A stretch of 64,000 bases of DNA from Alkalimarinus coralli. GTDB taxonomy: Bacteria > Pseudomonadota > Gammaproteobacteria > Pseudomonadales > Oleiphilaceae. How positions within the stretch are numbered: the stretch's first letter is position 1; each line of letters starts with the position of its first letter. Shown piece by piece: positions 9,657 through 18,660 of this stretch. The stretch covers positions 800,513 through 864,512 of the forward strand of contig NZ_CP096016.1 in the NCBI RefSeq assembly GCF_023650515.1. Reading direction: 5' to 3'. Made by a program: the position numbers and the translations under genes. The notes under the pieces were generated by a model. That model saw nothing but the letters and a program-made list of their open reading frames with translations, ran no database searches and was not told the DNA's origin.

Positions 9657-12257
9657 TTAATCGGCTAGTGCTTTTAAACGATAAAGCTCATCCAATGCCT
9701 GTCTTGGCGACAGGTTGTCGGGATCCAGATCCTTAACTGCGCTATCGACAGCACTTGGCTCCATTACTGCGAACATATCTGCCTGTATAGAAGCGCTTTC
9801 GGTCACTTTGGCAGCTTGCATCGAGGCGGATACATGAGCAGCACTGTTTTCTGACTCTTCAAGTTTTTTCAGCTGTTGGCCTGCGTTTTGGATTACCGAG
9901 TGAGGGACACCCGCCAGTTTAGCTACTTGCAACCCATAACTTTGACTTGCCGGGCCTTCATGAACAGTGTGCAAGAAAACAATAGAGTCTTCGTGCTCGG
10001 TCGCCGTTAAGTGAACATTAGTGGCGTTGTCCAGTTGCTCGGGGAGAGCGGTCAACTCAAAGTAGTGGGTTGCAAAAAGAGTGTAGGCTTTGGTGTTTTT
10101 TGCTAAATGCTCTGCGCTGGCCCATGCCAGTGAAAGGCCATCAAATGTGCTGGTTCCGCGCCCGACTTCGTCCATTAATACCAAGCTCTGTTCAGTTGCA
10201 TTGTGAAGAATATTTGCCGTTTCAGTCATCTCGACCATGAAGGTGGAGCGCCCACCCGCAATATCATCAGAGGAACCCATTCTGGTAAATATGCGGTCTA
10301 TTGGGCCAATCACAGCTCGACCGGCGGGAACAAAACTCCCCGTACCGGAAAGAAGCGTGATCAGGGCAACCTGACGCATGTAAGTCGATTTACCCCCCAT
10401 GTTAGGGCCGGTAATAATAAGCATGCGACGCTTGTTGTCCAGATGAAGGTCGTTCGGTACAAAAGGGGCGTCGAGCAACTGTTCTACAACCGGGTGTCTA
10501 CCATCTTCAATCAGTATGCCAGGTGTTGCGCTGATTTCAGGTGGTGTTAAATTGAGGGTTTGTGCGCGCTCAGCGAAATTGGCAAGCACATCCAGCTCAG
10601 AAATCGCCTGAGCGGTAATCTGTAGTGGCATAAGTTGTTCAGCCAGCTGTGAGATTAATGCCTCATAGAGCGCTTTTTCTCTGCTTAATGCACGGCTCTT
10701 ACTACTTAGCGCCTTATCTTCAAACTCTTTAAGTTCCGGCGTTATAAAACGCTCAGCATTTTTAAGTGTTTGTCGTCTTATATATTCAGTGGGAGCCTGG
10801 TCGGATTGAGCTTTACTTATCTCAATAAAATATCCATGAACGCGGTTGTAGCCCACTTTTAAGGTCGTGATGCCGGTACGCTCTTTCTCTCTGTTTTCAA
10901 GATCAACCAAAAACTGCCCAGCGTTTTCACTGAGAGATCGAAGCTCATCCAGCTCTTCATCATAGCCATCTTTAATAACACCACCGTCCCTTATTATCAC
11001 AGGCGGGTTTTCTATGATGGCCCGTTGCAGCAAGTCTGCTAACTCGGGATATTCCCGAATTTCCTTTGACAGCTGTTTAACTTGTAATGAGTCTATATCT
11101 TTAAGCACGTTTTGCAGATCTGGCAGGATGCAGAATGTGTCTCTTAAACGGGCGAAATCCCGTGGCCTCGCTGACCCCAGGGCAACACGAGAAAGTATTC
11201 GTTCAATGTCTCCGATTTTTTTAAGCTGCTCTTGAACATTCTCGTAAAAGTATTCATTGAGCAGAGCTTTAACGGCATCCTGACGATCATTGATTAATTG
11301 TTGATCTCGCAATGGACGGTTTAGCCAGCGTCGAAGTAAGCGACTTCCCATGGCTGTGGATGTTTTGTCCATTACCCAGGCCAATGTATGGAGGTGGCCC
11401 CCCATTATATTGGTATCAATTTCAAGGTTTCGATGACTGGTTGCATCAAGTATGACGCTTTCTTCCCGTCGCTCGCGATTCAACTGTCTGATATGGGGCA
11501 GGCTATTCCGCTGTGTCTCACGGGCATATTGTAACAAGCACCCGGCAGCCTGTATCGCGAGTGTTAAATCATCACAACCGAAGCCTGTCAGGTCTTTGGT
11601 TTGCAGCTGCTTGGTTAAAACCCGCTCTGCCGTCTCCATTTCAAAATTCCATGGTGGTTGACGGCGAACACCTTTGATATGAGAAATGGCTTCAGTGTAG
11701 GGGAACTCTTCGCTCACCAAAAGCTCTGCGGGCTGTAGCCGTTGAAGCTCACCTTGCAGCGCTTCCAGACTATCAACCTCAAGTACATTAAATCGGCCAC
11801 AACTTATGTCTAGCGTGGCAATACCAAATGACTCTTCTAAAAAATGAACCGCTGTCAGAAGGTTGTCTTTCTTTTCTTCAAGAAATGCCTCATCTGTAAG
11901 CGTTCCGGGAGTAACAACACGAACGACTTTACGTTCCACAGGGCCTTTGCTGGTGGCTGGGTCGCCAACCTGCTCGCAGATCGCTACTGATATTCCGGCT
12001 TTTACAATACGGGCGATATATCCCTCCGCGGCGTGATAAGGAATACCGGCCATCGGGATGGGTTGACCCGCAGATTGCCCCCTTGCAGTCAGCGTAATAT
12101 CTAATAGCTCTGATGCTTTTTTGGCGTCATCATAAAATAGCTCGTAAAAATCCCCCATACGGTAAAACACCAACTCGTTTGGATGGTCTGCCTTAAGCCG
12201 GTGGTACTGTTGCATCATTGGTGTGTGCTGTGGAGTGGAGTTTTTCGAGTTTGCCAT
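9657..12257 (-). CDS. mutS: MutS, DNA mismatch repair ATPase
   Basis: Recognises mismatches and recruits MutL. 866 residues, full length. The N-terminal mismatch-reading motif is [11 protein letters not shown] (Phe-x-Glu). Connector, lever and clamp domains follow, and the ATPase domain shows Walker [15 protein letters not shown], Walker [15 protein letters not shown] and the FATHYFEL segment. A C-terminal tail ends in [16 protein letters not shown], the usual MutS oligomerisation tail. It is divergent from recA across about 200 bp. Confidence 0.97.
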   Translation of the reverse strand: MANSKNSTPQHTPMMQQYHRLKADHPNELVFYRMGDFYELFYDDAKKASELLDITLTARGQSAGQPIPMAGIPYHAAEGYIARIVKAGISVAICEQVGDPATSKGPVERKVVRVVTPGTLTDEAFLEEKKDNLLTAVHFLEESFGIATLDISCGRFNVLEVDSLEALQGELQRLQPAELLVSEEFPYTEAISHIKGVRRQPPWNFEMETAERVLTKQLQTKDLTGFGCDDLTLAIQAAGCLLQYARETQRNSLPHIRQLNRERREESVILDATSHRNLEIDTNIMGGHLHTLAWVMDKTSTAMGSRLLRRWLNRPLRDQQLINDRQDAVKALLNEYFYENVQEQLKKIGDIERILSRVALGSARPRDFARLRDTFCILPDLQNVLKDIDSLQVKQLSKEIREYPELADLLQRAIIENPPVIIRDGGVIKDGYDEELDELRSLSENAGQFLVDLENREKERTGITTLKVGYNRVHGYFIEISKAQSDQAPTEYIRRQTLKNAERFITPELKEFEDKALSSKSRALSREKALYEALISQLAEQLMPLQITAQAISELDVLANFAERAQTLNLTPPEISATPGILIEDGRHPVVEQLLDAPFVPNDLHLDNKRRMLIITGPNMGGKSTYMRQVALITLLSGTGSFVPAGRAVIGPIDRIFTRMGSSDDIAGGRSTFMVEMTETANILHNATEQSLVLMDEVGRGTSTFDGLSLAWASAEHLAKNTKAYTLFATHYFELTALPEQLDNATNVHLTATEHEDSIVFLHTVHEGPASQSYGLQVAKLAGVPHSVIQNAGQQLKKLEESENSAAHVSASMQAAKVTESASIQADMFAVMEPSAVDSAVKDLDPDNLSPRQALDELYRLKALAD

Positions 12258-12364
12258 GATGTAAGCGATCTACCCTGTGTAAAAAAACGAACCGCAATTT
12301 TACGTGAAATCATAGAGATATAAAGAGAAGAAGGGGGGATAAACTAAACTTCGGTTAAAACACT

Positions 12365-12394
12365 TTGCAGATAAAAAAAAGTGTGGAATAATAC
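12365..12394 (+). promoter_or_regulatory. recA promoter
   Basis: TTGCAG (12365-12370) and TAATAC (12389-12394) are 18 bp apart and fit a sigma-70 promoter. The -10 box overlaps the LexA box, so LexA would block RNA polymerase directly. Confidence 0.6.
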
Positions 12395-12411
12395 TGACCA
12401 AATATACAGTA
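12392..12411 (+). promoter_or_regulatory. LexA (SOS) box of recA
   Basis: TACTGACCAAATATACAGTA has the CTG-N10-CAG core and flanks of the gammaproteobacterial SOS box TACTG(TA)5CAGTA, with good agreement in the A/T middle. It lies about 50 bp before the recA ATG. Known biology: LexA represses recA until DNA damage. Confidence 0.88.
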
Positions 12412-12459
12412 TTTTTTTGATATGAACAGTATTTAATAAACAGCATTTAGAGGTCATCG

Positions 12460-13497
12460 ATGGACGATAACAAAAAGAAAGCGCTTACGGCAGCATTATC
12501 ACAAATTGAAAGACAGTTTGGTAAAGGTGCTGTTATGAAAATGGGGGATAAACCCCGTGAAGCGATTCCTTCTGTTTCTACAGGGTCTTTGGGCCTGGAT
12601 GTAGCGTTGGGTATTGGTGGCTTGCCATATGGGCGTATCGTAGAAATATATGGCCCAGAAAGTTCAGGTAAAACGACCTTGACCTTGCAAGTTATTGCAG
12701 AAGCTCAAAAACAGGGCAAGACCTGTGCGTTTGTCGATGCAGAGCATGCGCTAGACCCTGTTTACGCTGAAAAACTAGGCGTTAATGTTGATGAACTGCT
12801 CGTTTCTCAGCCAGATACTGGTGAGCAGGCACTTGAAATTGCAGATATGCTGGTTCGCTCAGGGGCAGTAGAGGTTATTGTTGTGGACTCTGTTGCGGCA
12901 TTGACTCCAAAAGCTGAAATTGAAGGTGAAATGGGTGATCATCACGTAGGCTTACAAGCCCGCTTGATGTCCCAGGCACTTCGCAAAATCACCGGTAATA
13001 TAAAAAATGCGAACTGCCTATGTATTTTCATCAACCAAATACGTATGAAAATTGGGGTTATGTTTGGTAACCCTGAAACGACAACCGGTGGTAATGCGCT
13101 TAAATTCTACTCGTCGGTTCGTTTGGACATTCGCCGAACCGGTGCAGTTAAAGTCGGTGATGAGATCGTAGGTAACGAAACACGTGTTAAGGTTGTAAAA
13201 AACAAGGTTTCTCCTCCGTTTAAGCAGGCCGAGTTCCAAATCATGTATGGCAAAGGTATTTACCATATGGGAGAGGTCATCGATATGGGCGTGAAGAACG
13301 GTTTTGTTGATAAAGCCGGCGCCTGGTATTCATATAATGGTGAGAAGATTGGTCAAGGAAAGGCTAACTCTGCTGTTTATCTCGAAGAACACCCAGAGGT
13401 TGCCGCTGAAATTGAAGGGAAGATTCGAGAAAAGCTGATGCCTCAACCACAGGAAACATCTGAAAAAGAAGACACCATGGAGCAAATTGAAATCTAA
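12460..13497 (+). CDS. recA: RecA recombinase
   Basis: ATP-dependent strand-exchange protein and co-protease for LexA. 345 residues, full length. Walker A is [10 protein letters not shown], Walker B is [10 protein letters not shown], and the DNA-binding L1/L2 regions and the [20 protein letters not shown] segment are intact. The acidic C-terminal tail is present ([11 protein letters not shown]). The ATG is preceded by TTAGAGG. Neither cinA upstream nor recX downstream is present here, unlike in many relatives. Confidence 0.99.
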   Translation: MDDNKKKALTAALSQIERQFGKGAVMKMGDKPREAIPSVSTGSLGLDVALGIGGLPYGRIVEIYGPESSGKTTLTLQVIAEAQKQGKTCAFVDAEHALDPVYAEKLGVNVDELLVSQPDTGEQALEIADMLVRSGAVEVIVVDSVAALTPKAEIEGEMGDHHVGLQARLMSQALRKITGNIKNANCLCIFINQIRMKIGVMFGNPETTTGGNALKFYSSVRLDIRRTGAVKVGDEIVGNETRVKVVKNKVSPPFKQAEFQIMYGKGIYHMGEVIDMGVKNGFVDKAGAWYSYNGEKIGQGKANSAVYLEEHPEVAAEIEGKIREKLMPQPQETSEKEDTMEQIEI

Positions 13498-13677
13498 GGC
13501 TCGTACTTTTTAAGCGCTGCCTCTAATAGGCTGCGAGCTTATTGGAAAGCGGGATATGCAGCCTGGCCTTCGGGAAACGCGTTGACCGGGCAGTGCCAAT
13601 GCGTATATTCGTTCACTGCCGCTAGGCAGCTTAAAAATACATATTTGTACTTATATCGAATGATTGATATAGCACCT
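13498..13677 (+). other. Non-coding stretch after recA with competing hairpins
   Basis: There is no convincing gene in this 180-bp stretch. GGCAGTG (13589-13595) can pair with CACTGCC (13614-13620), while CTGCC (13616-13620) can instead pair with GGCAG (13625-13629) around a GCTA loop. The two pairings exclude each other. A strong terminator follows at 13678, so the recA transcript would carry a structured 3' untranslated region, or a small RNA may be encoded here. This is inference from sequence only. Confidence 0.35.
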
Positions 13678-13716
13678 AAAATGCGTTTAAGTGGAAAAGA
13701 CTTAAGCGCATTTTTT
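13678..13716 (+). terminator. Intrinsic terminator downstream of recA
   Basis: Stem AAAATGCGTTTAAGT (13678-13692) pairs with ACTTAAGCGCATTTT (13700-13714) at 14 of 15 positions (one G-T), with a 7-nt loop and a T-tract TTTTTT at 13711-13716. It has the classic Rho-independent form. Confidence 0.85.
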
Positions 13717-13854
13717 GTTTTAGGTTTACTATTAACTTAGGGATGTTTTTCGTCTGAGGCGGTTTTTGCGCTAATCTTCTATTTTGATTGTCTTGCTAGA
13801 CGTTTGATTAAAGGTTCTACAAAGAGGCAAGCTCAAGTTTATTCAGGAGGCTGT

Positions 13855-14037
13855 ATGCTTAAGTGGTTATTGTTATTAGTCGTCGGGGCAGGGTTTGTCT
13901 TTTGGCTGAAACGGGGCAAAAAAGGGCACGACATTACTGACCCAGAGGTTAAAGAGATTGATCAGCAGAGATATTATGTTAGCCCACCCGACGAGAACAC
14001 CAGTGTTCACAAAGATAATCAAAGTAATGATCTTTAA
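13855..14037 (+). CDS. Small single-pass membrane protein
   Basis: 60 residues from the ATG at 13855, chosen because CAGGAGG lies just upstream and the protein then begins with a clean transmembrane segment (LKWLLLLVVGAGFVFWLK). The soluble tail is hydrophilic, with KRGKKGHD just after the membrane and PPDENTSVHKDNQSNDL at the end. An in-frame start 51 nt upstream exists but lacks a good ribosome site. No family was recognised. It ends 21 bp from the convergent acyltransferase gene. Confidence 0.55.
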   Translation: MLKWLLLLVVGAGFVFWLKRGKKGHDITDPEVKEIDQQRYYVSPPDENTSVHKDNQSNDL

Positions 14038-14058
14038 TGAGTTCCCTTCGGCAGAGAG

Positions 14059-15240
14059 TCAATCTGTCGAGTGAGCCGCATAATTTAATAAAACTCGCTT
14101 ACGAACCTGTGGAGTGCAGCCGCTTAGCCTGCGCTCTAATTCAATAAGTGCCTTTTCGGTCTCTTCTTTTTTAAATCGTTGACTGGTTATAACCTTGGTT
14201 GGCGACAATGCTTGCTTAGCCGCGTCATTAACTGGAAATATAACTCTGTTTTTAATAATTGAGTGGTCAATTTTTTCTGCAATATCTATGTGGTTCAGGT
14301 CTTTCAATTGGCCGTCTAGCAGCTGATTATCAAAATGAACATGCACTGACCCTTTCGGTTCAAACAACCCTTTTTTAACGGCGGTTAAGTCCTCTATCGC
14401 TTCTTTTTTATAATGCCCTTGCTGTTCTGTTATTTCCAACTCAGTAGCCTTGTCAATATCGCAAGGATCCCATTCATAAGAGAAGCTAACGGGCACGATA
14501 TTCAGCTGGCTAATATAGTCTCCGAATGCTAACTCCTTCGGTTTGGCCAGCCCTAGCATTTTTATTAGCGCCGGGTTGGTCTTATCCAGGTTGTCTTTGG
14601 AGCGGCCTTCTTTTTGTGCTATCCAGATATTCGCGGCGTTGTTGAAACTGAGGTGTCGGATGTAAGCCGACTGAACCTTCATCGCTTTTAATATCTCTCT
14701 TGGGGACGTAATTGAACGCAAAATTTTAAAGCACTTATTTAAACGTGCAAACTCAAGGGCAATGCTATTTTGTAATAAGTTATCGCCTATTGCGCAGTGC
14801 GCGGTTTCATATTGGTGGTGATACAACAAGAAATTTAGAAGCAATGGGTCCATCAATATATCGCGATGGTTTGAGATAAATAGATAATGCTGATCAGTAG
14901 GCAACTGGTCTAAGCCGCTAAAGCTGAGCTTAGCGACAGAGCTATCAATGATAGGTGTTGCAATTTCGTTTACCAGCAACTGAAGTTCCTTAATGCTGTT
15001 TGCGCTATTAAGGTTGCCAATTGTTTGCTGAAGTGAGGCGGTCAACTGTGCTTCGCTAATCTCTGTTTGAGCTTGGGAAAAAAACGCTGACAACAGACTT
15101 ACGAAGCTGTTATCTGCGCATAAACGTTGAACTGAAGCATGAACTTCTTCGTCAAAGAACTCTCTAATCTGGTCGAACTCATCTTGCCACGGCTGTAACA
15201 ACGTAGCTCCCTCTGCTATACCGTTAACTTTCTTACTCAT
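14059..15240 (-). CDS. Glycerolipid acyltransferase family protein (PlsB/PlsC-like)
   Basis: 393 residues from the ATG at 15240. The frame runs 62 codons further upstream, but that part looks non-coding. The acyltransferase motif I appears as FISNHRDILMD (HX4D) in the middle of the protein, preceded by helical sequence. The region EAAR-like IWIAQKEGRSKDN, with Gly-Arg-Ser, corresponds to motif II/III of glycerol-phosphate acyltransferases. It probably transfers acyl chains to a glycerolipid at the inner membrane, but the substrate is unknown. It is divergent from fabA, which suggests shared control with fatty-acid synthesis. Confidence 0.7.
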   Translation of the reverse strand: MSKKVNGIAEGATLLQPWQDEFDQIREFFDEEVHASVQRLCADNSFVSLLSAFFSQAQTEISEAQLTASLQQTIGNLNSANSIKELQLLVNEIATPIIDSSVAKLSFSGLDQLPTDQHYLFISNHRDILMDPLLLNFLLYHHQYETAHCAIGDNLLQNSIALEFARLNKCFKILRSITSPREILKAMKVQSAYIRHLSFNNAANIWIAQKEGRSKDNLDKTNPALIKMLGLAKPKELAFGDYISQLNIVPVSFSYEWDPCDIDKATELEITEQQGHYKKEAIEDLTAVKKGLFEPKGSVHVHFDNQLLDGQLKDLNHIDIAEKIDHSIIKNRVIFPVNDAAKQALSPTKVITSQRFKKEETEKALIELERRLSGCTPQVRKRVLLNYAAHSTD

Positions 15241-15420
15241 AAATGCGGCTATACCTGATCTTATTAAGTAATTGTTAATGCTAATAGTAATAGGAAAGTG
15301 GTTCGTGCGTCTATTTGCTTTGTAAGACTTTGGTGTTAGCTGATACGAGATGTCAAATGATTGGGACAATGGGTCAAGAGAATTGCTGTTTAGCGCTCTA
15401 TAGTGAGTGCCATAAAAACG

Positions 15421-15438
15421 TAACACTTATAAGAGTTA
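15421..15438. promoter_or_regulatory. 18-bp near-perfect palindrome upstream of fabA
   Basis: TAACACTTATAAGAGTTA is self-complementary except for one base pair (positions 5/14). It lies about 50 bp upstream of the fabA ATG, in the fabA/acyltransferase divergent region. It resembles a dimeric regulator site, but it does not match the FadR, FabR or DesT sites I know. It may overlap a -10 element (TATAAG). Candidate operator only. Confidence 0.4.
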
Positions 15439-15487
15439 ATAGTCTCACTCACCAGAACCGCAATAGGTCGTTTAAGGAAGATAAGTT

Positions 15488-16006
15488 ATGCAGCAACAAG
15501 CCAGTTATTCTCAACTAGAATTAGACGCCATGTTTAACGTTGCTAATCCGCCTGCCATGCAGCTCCCCCAAGGACAGATGCGGATGATTGACCGGATCAT
15601 CCATGTTTCTTCTAAAGGAGGAAAGTACAATAAGGGAGAGCTAATTGCGGAGTTTGATGTATTACCAGACCTGTGGTTTTTTAAATGCCACTTTCCAGGA
15701 GACCCTGTAATGCCTGGTTGTTTAGGGGTTGATGCGCTTTGGCAAGGTCTTGGGTTTTACCTGGCTTGGGCAGGTTATGAAGGAAAGGGCAGAGCATTAG
15801 GAGTTGGTGGCGTACGATTTTTTGGCGAAGTGTTACCTGAGGCATCGACGGTTCGCTATCACATACATATAAAGCGGGTCTTCAGAAAAGATATCGTGAT
15901 GGGGATTGCCGACGGAGAAGTCTATGTTGACGGCACCAATATTTACAGCGCAGAAAATATTAGAACGGGGTTAATTCCTGTTTCTGGCATGAGTGCCGTA
16001 AGCTAA
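15488..16006 (+). CDS. fabA: FabA, 3-hydroxydecanoyl-ACP dehydratase/isomerase
   Basis: Makes trans-2- and then cis-3-decenoyl-ACP, the branch point to unsaturated fatty acids. 172 residues, full length. The active-site His lies in [15 protein letters not shown] and the Asp in [11 protein letters not shown], the features that separate FabA from FabZ. The ATG follows TTAAGGAAGATAAGTT. It is the first gene of the fabA-fabB-fabV-carboxylase-acp run. Confidence 0.96.
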   Translation: MQQQASYSQLELDAMFNVANPPAMQLPQGQMRMIDRIIHVSSKGGKYNKGELIAEFDVLPDLWFFKCHFPGDPVMPGCLGVDALWQGLGFYLAWAGYEGKGRALGVGGVRFFGEVLPEASTVRYHIHIKRVFRKDIVMGIADGEVYVDGTNIYSAENIRTGLIPVSGMSAVS

Positions 16007-16121
16007 TACGTTATGCGCCTTGTGGCGCCTGTGCATGGTTTTTGTTCTGTGCATAAGCGGCGCTAAAGGTTAACGGCTAAAGATTAAGTCATGTTCGTTA
16101 TGAACGTTTGAGGAAGAGTAA

Positions 16122-17339
16122 ATGAAGCGCGCAGTGATTACCGGTATAGGGATTATATCAAGCTTGGGAAACAGTGTTGAAGACGTTACCGAGTCGCTTA
16201 AAAAGGGAAAAAGCGGTATTAAACTTGATGAGACGTTTGTCGAAAAAGGGCTTCGTTCTCAAATAAGTGGGCAAATTTCATTGAAGCCAAAGGAACATAT
16301 TGATCGTAAACTGTATCGTTTCATGACGGACGCTTCGGGTTATGGGTATCTTGCCATGAAGCAAGCGATTGAGGATGCAAAGCTCGAAGAAGATCAGGTA
16401 AAAAGTGACTTTACTGGTTTGGTCATGGGCACAGGAGGAACCTCAACAGAGGACGTAGTAGATTCGGTCGACACATTCCACAAAGGTGGCGTGAGAAAAG
16501 TAGGGCCATATCGAGTTACACGGGGAATGAATAGCGCGCTCTCATCGGTGCTGTCTACCGCCTTTGGGATTCGAGGTGTCAACTACTCTGTAACGTCCGC
16601 CTGTGCAACCAGCGCTCATTGTATTGGTACCGCAGTAGAACAAATTCAGTTAGGTAAACAAAAAATAGTGTTTGCAGGCGGGGCTGATAGTGCCCACTGG
16701 ACGCTGGCACTGCAGTTTGACGCAATGGGTGCGCTGTCGACTAAATATAACGATACCCCCGAGCAGGCATCCAGGCCGTATGATAAAGGCAGAGACGGAT
16801 TTGTGATTGCAAATGGGGCCGGAGTGGTTGTGGTTGAAGAGCTGGAACATGCGCTGGCACGAGGTGCAAAAATTTATGGCGAAGTGATTGGTTATGCCGC
16901 CACTTCTGATGGGCAGGATATGGTTCAGCCATCCGGTGAGGGGGCAGAGCGGTGTATGGCATTGGCGCTTCATCAGGCGGGTAATCGACCGATACAGTAT
17001 ATAAATACGCACGGTACGAGCACACCAATGGGCGACCTGACAGAGCTAAAGGCGATTAAAAAAGTATTCGGGACGCATCTGCCAAAGCTGAGTGCAACGA
17101 AATCATTAAGTGGCCACTCGCTAGGCGCTGCCGGTGTTCATGAAGCTATTTACAGCCTGATCATGATGAAAGAAGGGTTCATCGCAGGAACAGCTAATTT
17201 ACAAAACCCGGAAGATGAAACCGAGACGATACCGATAGTGTCTCAAGCAGAAAATGCAGAGATCGACGCGGTGATGAGTAATAGTTTTGGTTTCGGCGGA
17301 ACCAATGCTTCATTAATATTAGGAAAGTACGCCGCCTGA
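16122..17339 (+). CDS. fabB: FabB, 3-oxoacyl-ACP synthase I
   Basis: Condensing enzyme that elongates acyl-ACP, including the cis-3-decenoyl-ACP made by FabA. 405 residues. The catalytic triad is visible: Cys161 (SACATSAHCIG), His297 (THGTSTPMGD) and His332 (SLSGHSLGAAG). The N-terminus MKRAVITGIGIISSLG is FabB-like. It follows fabA by 115 bp, a gap that contains a small GC hairpin (GCGCC/GGCGC at 16015-16028) and a GTTC-N5-GAAC dyad (16093-16105). Confidence 0.96.
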   Translation: MKRAVITGIGIISSLGNSVEDVTESLKKGKSGIKLDETFVEKGLRSQISGQISLKPKEHIDRKLYRFMTDASGYGYLAMKQAIEDAKLEEDQVKSDFTGLVMGTGGTSTEDVVDSVDTFHKGGVRKVGPYRVTRGMNSALSSVLSTAFGIRGVNYSVTSACATSAHCIGTAVEQIQLGKQKIVFAGGADSAHWTLALQFDAMGALSTKYNDTPEQASRPYDKGRDGFVIANGAGVVVVEELEHALARGAKIYGEVIGYAATSDGQDMVQPSGEGAERCMALALHQAGNRPIQYINTHGTSTPMGDLTELKAIKKVFGTHLPKLSATKSLSGHSLGAAGVHEAIYSLIMMKEGFIAGTANLQNPEDETETIPIVSQAENAEIDAVMSNSFGFGGTNASLILGKYAA

Positions 17340-17482
17340 AACACTAATGATGACCAGAATATTCGATGATTTTTCCACCCAGTGTTCACTGGGGCTGAGA
17401 TTTTGCGAACTGGCTCGCGCCCTGCGACACGCCTGAACAAAGCAGACAAACGATTTGGTATACGGACTAAGAGTTAAGCGAT

Positions 17483-18655
17483 ATGGTTATTAAGCCCAAG
17501 GTTAAAGGTTTTATCTGTGTGAATGCTCACCCCAACGGGTGCTTTGAATATGTTAACGAGCAAGCAGAGTTTGCAACTGCGCATACGCTGGATGGACCTA
17601 AACGGGCATTAATTATTGGCTCTTCTTCCGGGTACGGGCTTGCCTCTCGTATTGCGCTGGCATTAGGCGGAGCGGCAGACACGATTGGCGTCCATTTTGA
17701 TCGAGAGCCTACGGAGCGAAAAACCGCAACCGCTGGCTGGTATAACAACATGCGTGTTGAACAGCTTGCCCGAGCCCGAGGGTTGGTTGCAGAAAGCCTG
17801 AATATGGATGCATTTCAAGAAGATGCAAAGCTAGCTACAATCAAAAAGATTAGGGAAACGGTAAAAAAGGTTGATCTGGTTGTTTATAGTGTTGCGGCCC
17901 CCCGTCGTTATGTAGCCAGTGAAGATAAATGGTATAGTTCTGTGTTAAAGCCTATCGGAAGTGTATTTAAGGGTAAAACCATAGATACCGATAAAGGCGA
18001 GATTAAGTCAGTTGAGCTAATGGGCGCTAATCAGGAAGAAATTGATGCCACGATAAAAGTGATGGGTGGCGAAGATTGGCAACATTGGATTGAGGCTTTG
18101 AATAATGCAGGTGTTTTAGCCGATGGCTGCAAAACTATTGCCTATACTTATATCGGGGATGAAATTACCTGGCCAATATACGGTGACGCTACCATTGGCC
18201 AAGCAAAGAAAGATCTTGATAAAACAGTAACGAAAATTAATACTCTTTTGCAAAACCACGGTGGAAGTGCTCATATAGGAGTGCTTAAAGCATTGGTCAC
18301 GCAATCGAGTGCGGCGATACCTGTCATGCCGCTCTATATATCGTTGCTCTATCAGGTGATGAAAGAAAAGGGCACCCATGAAGGGTGTATTGAACAGATT
18401 TATAGAATTTTAACCACAGGTCTCTATGGGGACAATTGCCAAAAAGATAGTGCTGGTCGCTTAAGAGTCGACGAACATGAGCTAACTGAGGAGGTTCAAT
18501 CTGAAGTGAAGCGTCGATGGGAACTGATCAGCAACGAAAACCTACGACAACTGTCTGATTTTGATGGATACAGACGGGATTTCTTGAAGTTGTTTGGGTT
18601 TGGTTTTCAACGTATTGATTATGAGGCAAGCGTAGAGACTGTGCTGTCGGAGTAA
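17483..18655 (+). CDS. fabV: FabV, trans-2-enoyl-ACP/CoA reductase
   Basis: NADH-dependent enoyl reductase that completes the elongation cycle; FabV enzymes are naturally insensitive to triclosan. 390 residues, typical. The nucleotide-binding segment is LIIGSSSGYGLASRIA (about residues 43-58), and the catalytic Tyr-x8-Lys is Y233...K242 (YGDATIGQAK), the spacing that defines FabV. The N-terminal VKGFICVNAHPNGC is characteristic. The carboxylase gene starts 5 nt after its stop, so these two are co-transcribed. Confidence 0.96.
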   Translation: MVIKPKVKGFICVNAHPNGCFEYVNEQAEFATAHTLDGPKRALIIGSSSGYGLASRIALALGGAADTIGVHFDREPTERKTATAGWYNNMRVEQLARARGLVAESLNMDAFQEDAKLATIKKIRETVKKVDLVVYSVAAPRRYVASEDKWYSSVLKPIGSVFKGKTIDTDKGEIKSVELMGANQEEIDATIKVMGGEDWQHWIEALNNAGVLADGCKTIAYTYIGDEITWPIYGDATIGQAKKDLDKTVTKINTLLQNHGGSAHIGVLKALVTQSSAAIPVMPLYISLLYQVMKEKGTHEGCIEQIYRILTTGLYGDNCQKDSAGRLRVDEHELTEEVQSEVKRRWELISNENLRQLSDFDGYRRDFLKLFGFGFQRIDYEASVETVLSE

Positions 18656-18660
18656 ACATA

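Noticed and set aside
15241-15426. 62-codon upstream extension of the acyltransferase
   Set aside because: It runs into the fabA control region with the palindrome, is not conserved-looking, and lacks a start signal.
17378-17393. Small palindrome CCCAGTG-TT-CACTGGG after fabB
   Set aside because: Too short a loop and no T-run for a terminator; not matched elsewhere.
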